Assembly: GCA_024695315.1 (NCBI GenBank)
Contig: JAILIJ010000078.1
Coordinates: 1 to 5,640 of the forward strand
Length of the DNA stretch: 5,640 nucleotides
Direction of reading: 5' to 3'
Origin: Bacteroidaceae bacterium
Lineage (GTDB): Bacteria; Bacteroidota; Bacteroidia; Bacteroidales; Bacteroidaceae
Of the stretch, positions 1-5,640 are shown in pieces. The notes beneath the pieces are model-generated. The model worked only from the letters and a program-made list of their open reading frames with translations, had not been told where the DNA came from and did no database searches. Position numbers and translations under genes: made by a program. Each line of letters opens with the position of its first letter. Position 1 is the stretch's first letter.

Positions 1-190
1 TAAACCCGAACCAGAAAAAAATGTAGAGAACATATTAGCCTGTGTGGGCTCTGTCATCAATAATGATCCACTCAAGGCAGATAGTTTATTGTCAACTATC
101 AAACCACATTACAAGAATATTTCAGAAGATTTACAGATGAAGTATTACATAATGTATGCTGATGCAAAGAACAAACTGTTTGATAGTTGA
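1..190 (+). pseudogene. Truncated TPR-type lipoprotein fragment (left copy)
   Basis: An open frame enters from the left edge (first full codon at position 2) and stops at 188-190, giving 62 residues. By homology to the opposite-strand copy, base 1 is the last base of the lipobox cysteine codon, so the signal peptide lies outside the window. The visible protein starts KPEPEKNVENIL and continues through NNDPLKADSLLSTIK into ISEDLQMKYYIMYADAKNK. This resembles the first helices of the outer-membrane TPR lipoproteins and TPR regulators frequent in Bacteroidota (a pattern like 'A-D-S-L-L ... Y-Y-x-x-x-x-A-x-x-K'); the family call is recognition, not a search result. The last three residues (FDS) and the stop are read from the inverted-repeat arm of the other copy, so the natural C-terminus is missing. 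It is most likely a remnant, but it could be a functional fusion partner if the locus rearranges. Confidence 0.55.
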
Positions 191-281
191 CAATAAACTA
201 TCTGCCTTGAGTGGATCATTATCGATGACAGAGTCCACACAGGCTAATATGTTTTCTACATTTTTTTCTTGTTCGGTTTTA
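1..281. repeat. Long inverted repeat, 104-bp arms around a 73-nt centre
   Basis: Bases 1-104 match the reverse complement of 178-281 with 5 mismatches, at positions 5, 12, 28, 48 and 59 of the left arm. The inner 45 bases of each arm are identical. The left arm touches the window edge and may extend further. The arms encode the same lipoprotein segment in opposite directions. The centre (105-177) continues the TPR-like frame only on the plus strand. The mismatches argue that the arms are diverged paralogous sequences or an old inverted duplication, not a fresh copying artefact. The structure could fold into a large hairpin or support homologous inversion of the centre. Confidence 0.9.
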
Positions 282-343
282 CATGATGATGCCAACATGA
301 CAACACAAAAAAGTACAAATATGGTGATTTTGTTATATCGCAT
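131..343 (-). pseudogene. Truncated TPR-type lipoprotein, N-terminal fragment (right copy)
   Basis: A 70-residue frame on the minus strand starts at the ATG at 343-341. An upstream TTG at 370 is possible but would put extra polar residues before the signal peptide, so the ATG is preferred. The N-terminus has basic residues, a hydrophobic stretch (ITIFVLFCVVML) and the lipobox LASSC with Cys at about residue 21, so it is an SPase II lipoprotein signal. The next 34 or so residues (KTEQEKNVENILACVDS...) are nearly identical to the left copy. After STIK the homology stops at the repeat junction, and the frame reads out-of-family residues (QFVLCISIHYV...) from the back of the left copy's coding strand before a stop. 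It therefore keeps the export signal but lacks the TPR body. It is probably a broken gene, or one end of a locus that recombines with other copies. Confidence 0.55.
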
Positions 344-367
344 AGGAGAATAAATTCTATTTTGATG

Positions 368-375
368 CAAAAATA
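368..375 (-). promoter_or_regulatory. Possible Bacteroidota -7 box for the minus-strand lipoprotein
   Basis: On the minus strand this reads TATTTTTG, a match to the Bacteroidota -7 consensus TAnnTTTG, about 25 bases ahead of the ATG at 343. No TTTG -33 box is found at the usual 19-21 base spacing, and the surrounding DNA is very AT-rich. A second identical match at 439-446 shows that chance hits occur here. Confidence 0.25.
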
Positions 376-769
376 AACAAAATTTCTTTATTATGTGAAT
401 GTATAATCTGTTAATGTGACAAAATAAATGCTTTAAGACAAAAATAATGTTCCATTTATAGACAGAATTATTTATTGTAAAATAAAAAGTTGCGCAGTAT
501 TCAAATTGGCATTGCTATAGGGGTATATTTCTTGACGCATAATCGAATAGGACAAAAGTTTCTTTTCCCCCAGTATCATCACACCATAACAGATGTATTA
601 CTTATTGTAGGTTACGCCTTACCGAACTTGCGAAACTTAGGTTTTGAGTGAAAAACTGAGTTTATCTGTAAAAAAACAAGCATTTCCCGTTTTTTTTTGT
701 ATTTTTGTGAGCAAATAAAAGTTATCTTATATTTTACCAAGCAGAGATCTTTAAGTACGTAAAATCATT
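376..769. other. AT-rich intergenic region without a supported gene
   Basis: About 390 bases with no convincing coding frame on either strand. The left part (to about 500) is highly AT-rich. The middle (about 530-665) is less AT-rich and contains a near-duplication (CGAACTT at 623-629, CGAAACTT at 631-638) and an imperfect hairpin at 633-663. A TATTTTTG box at 700-707 follows a T-run and could be a distal promoter for the regulator gene, but it has no -33 partner. The change in texture around 530-665 would fit a decayed mobile-element end, though no element can be named. Confidence 0.5.
633..663. repeat. Imperfect hairpin
   Basis: AAACTTAG plus GTTTT pairs with AAAAC plus TGAGTTT around a loop of about 5 bases, with one G-T wobble and one bulged G. 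No U-run follows directly, so it is not a clear intrinsic terminator. It could be part of a leader, an element end, or chance in AT-rich DNA. Confidence 0.35.
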
Positions 770-799
770 TTTCATACACAGAGAAGCTACTTTCATACA
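770..799 (+). promoter_or_regulatory. Candidate LytTR-type operator: 9-bp direct repeats spaced 12 bp
   Basis: TTTCATACA occurs at 770-778 and again, identical, at 791-799, separated by exactly 12 bases. The start-to-start distance of 21 bp is two helical turns. LytTR regulators (AgrA, AlgR and relatives) are known to bind pairs of about 9-bp direct repeats with 12-13 bp spacers. The pair lies about 40 bases upstream of the -7 box of a gene that itself encodes a LytTR protein, the normal place for an activator site. The repeat sequence does not match the published AgrA-type consensus closely, so the call rests on spacing, identity and context. Confidence 0.6.
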
Positions 800-818
800 T
801 AGCGCATTCAAACATGAT

Positions 819-847
819 GCATATATGCTTACTTGTTGATACCTTTG
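819..847 (+). promoter_or_regulatory. Probable promoter of the LytTR-helicase operon
   Basis: TACCTTTG at 840-847 is a full match to the Bacteroidota -7 consensus TAnnTTTG. The expected start of transcription is around 851-855, giving a leader of about 20 bases before the ATG at 872. A good TTTG -33 box is absent at 816-819, which suits a promoter that needs an activator. The perfect 10-bp palindrome GCATATATGC (819-828) lies between the two promoter elements and could be an additional operator. Confidence 0.55.
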
Positions 848-871
848 TACATCAAAAAAATACAGGTAAGT

Positions 872-1480
872 ATGGGAAGAAATAAACAGCATATAAAAAA
901 AGCAAATATTCAAGTCTCGTTGACACAACAAATAGAGGTGTCAGTAGGGAAGAGCACATTAGATATGAGGGGAAACAATAAAATAATAGAAATCAGCAAT
1001 CAAAACGAGGTGTACTATCTGCGACCAGATACAATACTGTATGTCGTGGCAGATGGAAATTATTGTGACATACACTTAACGGATGGAGATATACTGGAAA
1101 CAGTAAGTTTTCAGCGTGCCGAAATTGCACGTAAGATTGACAAACAGCTATCAATGGATTTGTCGTCAAAGTTTGCTCTTGTCGGAAAACCTTATCTTGT
1201 GAATTTAGAACATATCATGTATATAAATGTGCAGCATCAGCAGCTTACATTTGACATCAACCAACCTGGTACATGCAAGAAGAAGTCTATTAAGGCTTCA
1301 ACGAATGCTCTTCGAAATCTTAGACAGGCTTTAGACACAGATAGCATGAGTACGAGTTTTGCACCTGTGGCGTCTGAGCGAAAGATTAATGGTGGGTTCG
1401 CGCAGTATCTTTCTGCAGTTTCAAATGCAAATAAGACTTACGAGACTGGAGAGGATGAGGTAATGATTCTAGGTAGATAA
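872..1480 (+). CDS. Stand-alone LytTR-family DNA-binding regulator
   Basis: This is a 202-residue protein, probably a cytoplasmic transcription factor. Residues about 38-155 fit the LytTR fold. A leading strand segment (IIEISNQNEVYYL) is followed by the hallmark ILYVVADGNYCDIHLTDG (about 55-72), then the core FALVGKPYLVNLEHIMYI (about 101-118, the family's 'F-x-R-x-H-x-S-x-L-V-N-L-x-x-I' region), and a final helix (ALRNLRQAL). Neither a receiver domain nor a membrane segment is present, so it is not a classical two-component regulator; any signal must come from the N-terminal 35 residues, the roughly 45-residue polar tail, or a partner. The ATG at 872 is chosen over the TTG at 833 because the TTG lies upstream of the probable -7 box and the LytTR domain is unaffected. 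A weak AGGTAAG precedes the ATG. The helicase gene follows after 14 bases, implying one operon. Direct repeats at 770-799 suggest autoregulation. Confidence 0.88.
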   Translation: MGRNKQHIKKANIQVSLTQQIEVSVGKSTLDMRGNNKIIEISNQNEVYYLRPDTILYVVADGNYCDIHLTDGDILETVSFQRAEIARKIDKQLSMDLSSKFALVGKPYLVNLEHIMYINVQHQQLTFDINQPGTCKKKSIKASTNALRNLRQALDTDSMSTSFAPVASERKINGGFAQYLSAVSNANKTYETGEDEVMILGR

Positions 1481-1494
1481 TTAGGCGCACGTTT

Positions 1495-4400
1495 ATGGAA
1501 AAGACAATATTCATTTCTGGCAGATACAAAGGACAGATAAAATTTGATTATCTAGCATCTATCAATTATGCTATGATGCTGAATGACCAAAAAGCTTTTT
1601 ATCGATTTATTGTACAAAACGATTCGACAGAAGAGACCTGGGAAATGGTCAGGGTCGAGATTACTGGTGATATGCTCGAACCCTATGAGCAGACGGTTGA
1701 GGCTATCTCGGCGAATACACAGATTAGCTTTGAAGATATCAGACTTATGCCTATTGCTTCTAAGTTGATGGCTCTTACTGAGGCTGTTCAGACATCATTC
1801 AACCTTACGTTAAAGATTGACAACACGGTAGTCGTCAACGAATCTTTTCCTTTGTTGCTCATGGCATTCGACCAGTGGCATGGCATATCAGTAATGCCGG
1901 AGCTTTTGGCTGCATTCGTAATTCCCAACAATCCATGCTTGCCTCCTATTAGTCGTAGAGCATCAAAATACCTCGAAGAAATGTCCGGACGACCAGATCT
2001 TGATGAATACTTGACGCTGGATTTCAGTAGGGTGGCAAAACAGATAGAATGTGTATATCGTGCTCTTCTTGATGAAAAATTAATATACATAAGTATTCCG
2101 CCAAGTTTTGAAGCATGTGGGCAAAGAATACGACTTGCTGACAAAGTGCTGCACGACAAGATGGGAAATTGTATAGAACTGTCTTTGCTCCTTTGTTCAT
2201 GTCTGGAAAGCATAAAAATTAGAACCATGTTAATTCTATTCGATGGACATGCTATAATGGGCGCATGGGTCAATCCTGGAATTGCTGTTCCTATGGTTGG
2301 ATATAATCCGCAGATAATAGAGGATTGCTTGACAGAAGGACATGAGTGTTTAATGCTGATTGAAGCTACTGCATTGACAAGAGGAGAATCCTTAGAGGAG
2401 GCCATAAAGCAAGGGGAAAGCATTTTTAAGGAACATAAGTTGAATTTCAAATATTTCCTTGATGTTCAGTCTGCGCGAAACAATATGATACGCCCTTTAC
2501 CTCATGGTGTGGAATTAGAACATGGAGGGTGGGAGATTCATGACAATACCGATTATGATAAGCTCTTTGATGAACTTGCCAACAAGAATCCATACGAGAT
2601 ACATGGTACGGTAACATCACAGAAACTGAAGAACAAGCAACAGCTCTGGGAAAGGAAACTGCTGGATCTGTCTCTCAGAAATAACCTGCTTAATATGAAG
2701 TCGGGCAAGCATATCGTACCTGTCAAGAATCTTGCCATAGATGCTATACTCTCACATTTGGCGGCTGAGGAACTTGTTACTGACATAGAGGAAAAGGATA
2801 ATTTTGCTACTATAAAAGAGCTTTATCGTGCCTCACGAACAAGTTTGGAGGAGAACGGAGCTAACACGTTGTTTCTATCTATAGGAACGCTCAGATGGTA
2901 CGAGGCAGATAGCAACAAGCCATATTTTGCTCCGATAATGTTTGTGCCTATAGAAATACTCCGACACGGAGCACGCAAATATGTCATTCGTACACGTGAC
3001 GAGGAACCGCTTATGAATATCACTCTGCTGGAGATGATGCGTCAAAGTTTCGAACTTGAGATTCCCGAACTGTCGCCAATATGTGAGGATGAGAATGAAA
3101 TGATAGACTGGAAGCGTATATTCAATATCCTCTCTACTACATTACAAGAAGTAAACGAAAAGCAGCGGGACAATGCCAAGTGGGAGATTGTGGAGGAATG
3201 TATGATTGGCATATTCTCATTTGCCAAATTCGTGATGTGGAACGATATACATTCCAATCCTTCTGTACTTGAATCACATCCGCTGATACGTAGTTTGATG
3301 GAAGGCAGACTTCTACTTTCCGATGGACTTGTGATACCATCGGCAAGAGAACTCGACACCTCGTCAAGACCTTCAGAATATGCCATGCCAATGGATGCGG
3401 ACTCTTCACAGTTTGAAGCCGTGATAAAGTCTGACAAGGGTAACTCATTCATACTTTATGGTCCTCCGGGAACTGGTAAGTCGCAGACAATAACCAATAT
3501 GATTGCCAATGCGCTCTACCACAATAAGCGTGTTCTTTTTGTTGCGGAGAAAAAAGCTGCACTTGATGTGGTCCAAGAAAGACTGAATCGAATAGGACTG
3601 GATCCATATTGTCTTGAACTGCATAGTAACAAGGTCGATAAGAAATCTTTTCTCTCGCAAATGGAGACGGCTCTTGAGGTGCCGACTAAGGGCTCTCCTA
3701 ACAGTTTCCAACAGAGATCGGATGAGCTATATAAGAAGCGTCAAGAGTTAAATAGCTACATAGAAGCTCTTCATTCAAAAAGAAATGAGGGACTGTCACT
3801 TTATGATTATATCAACAGGTATCTGGATATTGATTCGGATACAATACCGTTTTCAATATCTGACATCCAGCACCTCAGCATGGAACAGGTGGAAGAACTT
3901 GCCAAGCAGTTGGAAACTCTTGATACGGTTCAGAACATTATAGGAATGCATCCTGCTCATCATCCTTTGCTTGGACTCTATCCAAAGGAGAATACGGCAG
4001 ATAATCAAAAGCGTGTGACTCGGTGTCTCGAAACGTTGCCAGAAACAATCGTGGCTGCCAAAAAGAAAGAACGCGGATGGCTAAACCGTTGGTTCGTGAA
4101 GAAAACGGCTTTGGACATTCTGCAAAGACAGGAATTGTGGCAATCGTTTTTTTATGTTGCTGATACCGATGCACATATTAAGGAGAATATAGATAACTTT
4201 GAACCTTCCATCCTTTCGTGGAAGAATAGCAAGGACAGTCTCAGATTATGGTATCATTATAGCTTACGTGCTCAGGATATTCAGCAATATCATGTTCCGC
4301 ACGTTATGGATTACTACTTACTCGGAAATAGTGGCAAGCGGACGGCCAAGGCTTTTCTAAAGGGTTATTACCTACGTATGGCACTCGATATTTTAGATAA

Positions 4401-5394
4401 TGATTCCGCGCTTCGCTCGTTTAACGGAATGCTATTCGAGGATATTATAGAGAAATATCGTAATATAGCTGACGAGTTTAAGAAACTGACACAACAGGAA
4501 CTCGTAAGCCGACTTTCACAGCGTATCCCGCATGGCGAGACAAGTAACAAGCAAATAAGTGAAGAAATAACTTTCCTACGTAAACGTATATCGTCTCGAG
4601 GTAGAGCATATTCAGTACGTCGAATACTTGATAGAACTCGTCATATCTTACCACAACTTTGTCCATGTATGCTCATGAGTCCATTATCTGTAGCTCAATA
4701 TCTGGAAATGAAGGAAGGGCAGTTTGATATCGTCATATTCGACGAAGCAAGTCAGATGCCTACAAGCGAAGCAGTGGGAGCGATTGCAAGAGCAAAGGCA
4801 ACAGTCGTTGTGGGAGACCCTAAACAGATGCCGCCGACAAGTTTCTTTACAGCTAATATTACGAATGATGATGATGTCGAAATAGATGATCTTGAATCTA
4901 TTCTTGATGACTGCATTTCTGTATCCTTGCCAAGTTATTATCTTAGCTGGCATTACAGGTCAAAACACGAAAGTTTGATTGCATTCAGTAACAGGCATTT
5001 CTATGACGGACGACTTATCACTTTCCCTTCGGTAAACGATCAGGAGCGTAAAGTCACCTTGCAGCACATAGATGGATATTATGATTTCGGTAAAAGCCGT
5101 AGTAACAAAGCTGAAGCTAAGGCTATAGTTGATGAGACTATAATGCGATTAGAACGGATGCTTCCAAACGAAGATAATCCTGATGCTCCACATGATCCGC
5201 AGAGGAGTTTGGGAATAGTGGCATTCAGTAAGGTGCAGGCAAACATAATTGAGGATATGCTCATGGACGCACTTTCTAAGCGCCCTGAACTTGAAAAGTT
5301 GGCTCTTAAGAGTGATGAACCTTTGTTTGTCAAAAATCTTGAGAACGTACAGGGTGACGAGAGAGATATTTTTTTTGTATTTAGAGCCTTATAA
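1495..5394 (+). CDS. DUF4011 / superfamily 1 helicase, Hhe-like, C-terminally truncated
   Basis: The frame gives 1299 residues with no membrane segments. Residues 1 to about 130 look like a beta-rich N-terminal region. About 205-295 is transglutaminase-like: Cys226 in GNCIELS, His252 in GHA and Glu290 in LIEAT. DUF4011 starts near 384 with ERKLLDLSLRNNLLN. The helicase core follows: Q-motif glutamine Q639; Walker A GPPGTGKS at 656-663; motif Ia region about 679-712; a long helical insert with probable coiled coil near 735-765; the family signature PCMLMSPLSVAQYL just ahead of motif II; Walker B VIFDEASQ at 1080-1087; motif III VVGDPKQMPPT around 1105-1115; motif IV-type LSWHYRS at 1150-1156; SLGIVAFS at 1238-1245; motif V ENVQGDERD at 1283-1291. 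The protein then ends within eight residues, so motif VI and the usual C-terminal nuclease-like domain (Vsr or related) are lost. No other frame after the T-run resumes the family sequence. DUF4011-helicase-Vsr proteins (Hhe) are known anti-phage defence effectors. ATPase activity is unlikely without motif VI. It shares an operon with the LytTR gene. The family assignment is secure; the defence role is inferred. Confidence 0.9.
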   Translation: MEKTIFISGRYKGQIKFDYLASINYAMMLNDQKAFYRFIVQNDSTEETWEMVRVEITGDMLEPYEQTVEAISANTQISFEDIRLMPIASKLMALTEAVQTSFNLTLKIDNTVVVNESFPLLLMAFDQWHGISVMPELLAAFVIPNNPCLPPISRRASKYLEEMSGRPDLDEYLTLDFSRVAKQIECVYRALLDEKLIYISIPPSFEACGQRIRLADKVLHDKMGNCIELSLLLCSCLESIKIRTMLILFDGHAIMGAWVNPGIAVPMVGYNPQIIEDCLTEGHECLMLIEATALTRGESLEEAIKQGESIFKEHKLNFKYFLDVQSARNNMIRPLPHGVELEHGGWEIHDNTDYDKLFDELANKNPYEIHGTVTSQKLKNKQQLWERKLLDLSLRNNLLNMKSGKHIVPVKNLAIDAILSHLAAEELVTDIEEKDNFATIKELYRASRTSLEENGANTLFLSIGTLRWYEADSNKPYFAPIMFVPIEILRHGARKYVIRTRDEEPLMNITLLEMMRQSFELEIPELSPICEDENEMIDWKRIFNILSTTLQEVNEKQRDNAKWEIVEECMIGIFSFAKFVMWNDIHSNPSVLESHPLIRSLMEGRLLLSDGLVIPSARELDTSSRPSEYAMPMDADSSQFEAVIKSDKGNSFILYGPPGTGKSQTITNMIANALYHNKRVLFVAEKKAALDVVQERLNRIGLDPYCLELHSNKVDKKSFLSQMETALEVPTKGSPNSFQQRSDELYKKRQELNSYIEALHSKRNEGLSLYDYINRYLDIDSDTIPFSISDIQHLSMEQVEELAKQLETLDTVQNIIGMHPAHHPLLGLYPKENTADNQKRVTRCLETLPETIVAAKKKERGWLNRWFVKKTALDILQRQELWQSFFYVADTDAHIKENIDNFEPSILSWKNSKDSLRLWYHYSLRAQDIQQYHVPHVMDYYLLGNSGKRTAKAFLKGYYLRMALDILDNDSALRSFNGMLFEDIIEKYRNIADEFKKLTQQELVSRLSQRIPHGETSNKQISEEITFLRKRISSRGRAYSVRRILDRTRHILPQLCPCMLMSPLSVAQYLEMKEGQFDIVIFDEASQMPTSEAVGAIARAKATVVVGDPKQMPPTSFFTANITNDDDVEIDDLESILDDCISVSLPSYYLSWHYRSKHESLIAFSNRHFYDGRLITFPSVNDQERKVTLQHIDGYYDFGKSRSNKAEAKAIVDETIMRLERMLPNEDNPDAPHDPQRSLGIVAFSKVQANIIEDMLMDALSKRPELEKLALKSDEPLFVKNLENVQGDERDIFFVFRAL

Positions 5395-5476
5395 ACTACT
5401 ATGAACAACACAAAGTAACCAAATATAAAACACTGTAACACAACGACTTCTAATTTTTGACACTTCGAGAACTGTT

Positions 5477-5508
5477 TTTGGTCGCTTCGGAAATTCCCGT
5501 TATTTTTG
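5477..5508 (+). promoter_or_regulatory. Bacteroidota-type promoter reading rightward
   Basis: TTTG at 5477-5480 and TATTTTTG at 5501-5508 are separated by 20 bases. This matches the Bacteroidota housekeeping consensus (TTTG, about 19-21 bases, TAnnTTTG). The odd palindrome GGAAATTCC (5489-5497) sits between the boxes and could be an operator. AAATTCCC (5491-5498) also recurs inverted as GGGAATTT at 5527-5534. Transcription would start near 5512-5515 and run toward a gene beyond the window edge. Confidence 0.5.
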
Positions 5509-5555
5509 CAACGTATTTCTACCGCAGGGAATTTACGAGGCTTTATTTTTGCAAC
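5500..5555 (+). repeat. 13-bp direct repeat containing a second -7 box
   Basis: TTATTTTTGCAAC occurs at 5500-5512 and at 5543-5555, start-to-start 43 bases (about four helical turns). Each copy contains a TATTTTTG box, so the second copy is a possible alternative -7 element at 5544-5551, though it lacks a TTTG -33 partner. The repeats could be paired binding sites or two alternative promoters. Confidence 0.6.
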
Positions 5556-5567
5556 ATCGTGGAGAAA

Positions 5568-5604
5568 GTTGACAATGGTTGACGATGGATTACAATGGTT
5601 GACA
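5568..5604 (+). repeat. 10-bp tandem repeats (about 3.7 copies)
   Basis: Units read GTTGACAATG, GTTGACGATG, GATTACAATG and a partial GTTGACA. The unit length of one helical turn puts every copy on the same face of the DNA, as in iterons or the arm-type sites of an integrase or excisionase. No protein is encoded here in any convincing frame. The array lies downstream of the promoter at 5477-5508, so it would be in the leader of the next transcript. Confidence 0.7.
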
Positions 5605-5640
5605 GATTTCCGAGCATCTTTTGAGCGATGCAACATCATG

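Larger units (their letters stand above)
5369..5640. mobile_element. Probable end of an inserted or rearranged element (unidentified)
   Basis: Helicase homology ends at the 8-T run 5369-5376, in the middle of motif V, and everything to the right is unrelated to the helicase family. The segment has a stop in each plus frame soon after the junction, a good promoter pointing right (5477-5508), a repeated 13-mer and a 10-bp tandem repeat array. A promoter and short repeats next to a gene break are typical of the ends of transposons or integrative elements, but no terminal inverted repeat pair, target duplication or recombinase can be seen because the window ends. Alternatives are a deletion joining two regions, or an assembly join. 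Confidence 0.4.

Noticed and set aside
105..177. Invertible promoter between the inverted repeats
   Set aside because: The 73-nt centre has TPR-like coding content on one strand and no promoter-like box, and flipping it would not restore either truncated frame.
156..353. 65-codon plus-strand frame across the inverted repeat
   Set aside because: It is antisense to the lipoprotein signal sequence, has no domain, and is explained as a shadow of the minus-strand copy.
770..799. CRISPR-like repeat-spacer unit
   Set aside because: There are only two 9-bp copies with a 12-bp spacer, far too short for CRISPR; the geometry fits a regulator binding site.
833..871. TTG start extending the LytTR protein by 13 residues
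   Set aside because: The TACCTTTG promoter box at 840-847 lies within the extension, and the ATG at 872 has a better context and leaves the domain intact.
1788..2450. 220-codon open frame on the minus strand
   Set aside because: It lies wholly inside the helicase frame, and its protein is rich in Ser, Ile and Cys with no recognisable domain, as expected for an antisense shadow.
3042..3452. 136-codon minus-strand frame inside the helicase
   Set aside because: It is a low-complexity, Ser-rich shadow frame opposite conserved helicase codons.
5369..5376. A homopolymer frameshift as the cause of the helicase truncation
   Set aside because: Both alternative frames after the T-run stop within ten codons and do not resemble the expected sequence after motif V.
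5079..5639. 186-codon open frame on the minus strand crossing the helicase break
   Set aside because: It spans the end of the helicase coding region and the promoter and repeat region, so it would be made of unrelated halves. The protein has no recognisable motif. It could only be real if the right-hand element carried a leftward gene, which nothing else supports.

Overview
The window looks like an accessory (genomic-island-like) stretch of a Bacteroidales-type genome (Bacteroides, Prevotella or a relative). The evidence is AT-rich intergenic DNA, promoter-like TAnnTTTG boxes typical of Bacteroidota in place of E. coli-type -10 boxes, a lipoprotein of the TPR type common in this phylum, and weak Shine-Dalgarno sequences. 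No RNA gene, CRISPR array or complete mobile element is visible.

Layout. Positions 1-343 hold two converging remnants of closely related TPR-type lipoprotein genes. They form a near-perfect inverted repeat (1-104 and 178-281, 5 mismatches) around a 73-nt centre, and both reading frames die at the repeat junction. Positions 344-871 are a long intergenic region. Its right part is a promoter region with two identical 9-bp direct repeats separated by exactly 12 bp, the architecture bound by LytTR regulators, followed by a palindrome and a TACCTTTG box. Positions 872-1480 encode a stand-alone LytTR DNA-binding regulator. Fourteen bases later a very large gene begins (1495-5394). It encodes an N-terminal region with a transglutaminase-like Cys/His/acid signature, a DUF4011 segment and a superfamily 1 helicase. 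This is the domain order of large DUF4011 helicases, including the Hhe-type anti-phage proteins (DUF4011-helicase-Vsr). The helicase stops abruptly in motif V, so motif VI and any C-terminal nuclease are missing.

After the break (about 5369-5377) the sequence changes character. The final 245 bases contain a good Bacteroidota promoter (5477-5508), a duplicated 13-mer and 3.7 copies of a 10-bp tandem repeat, and no convincing gene. The most economical reading is that the window ends inside a mobile or rearranged element that cut the helicase gene. No transposase or integrase is visible to prove it.

How the parts may work together (inference): the LytTR protein probably binds the repeats upstream of its own gene and controls a two-gene regulator-helicase operon that may be a defence system. 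In this copy the effector is truncated and probably inactive.
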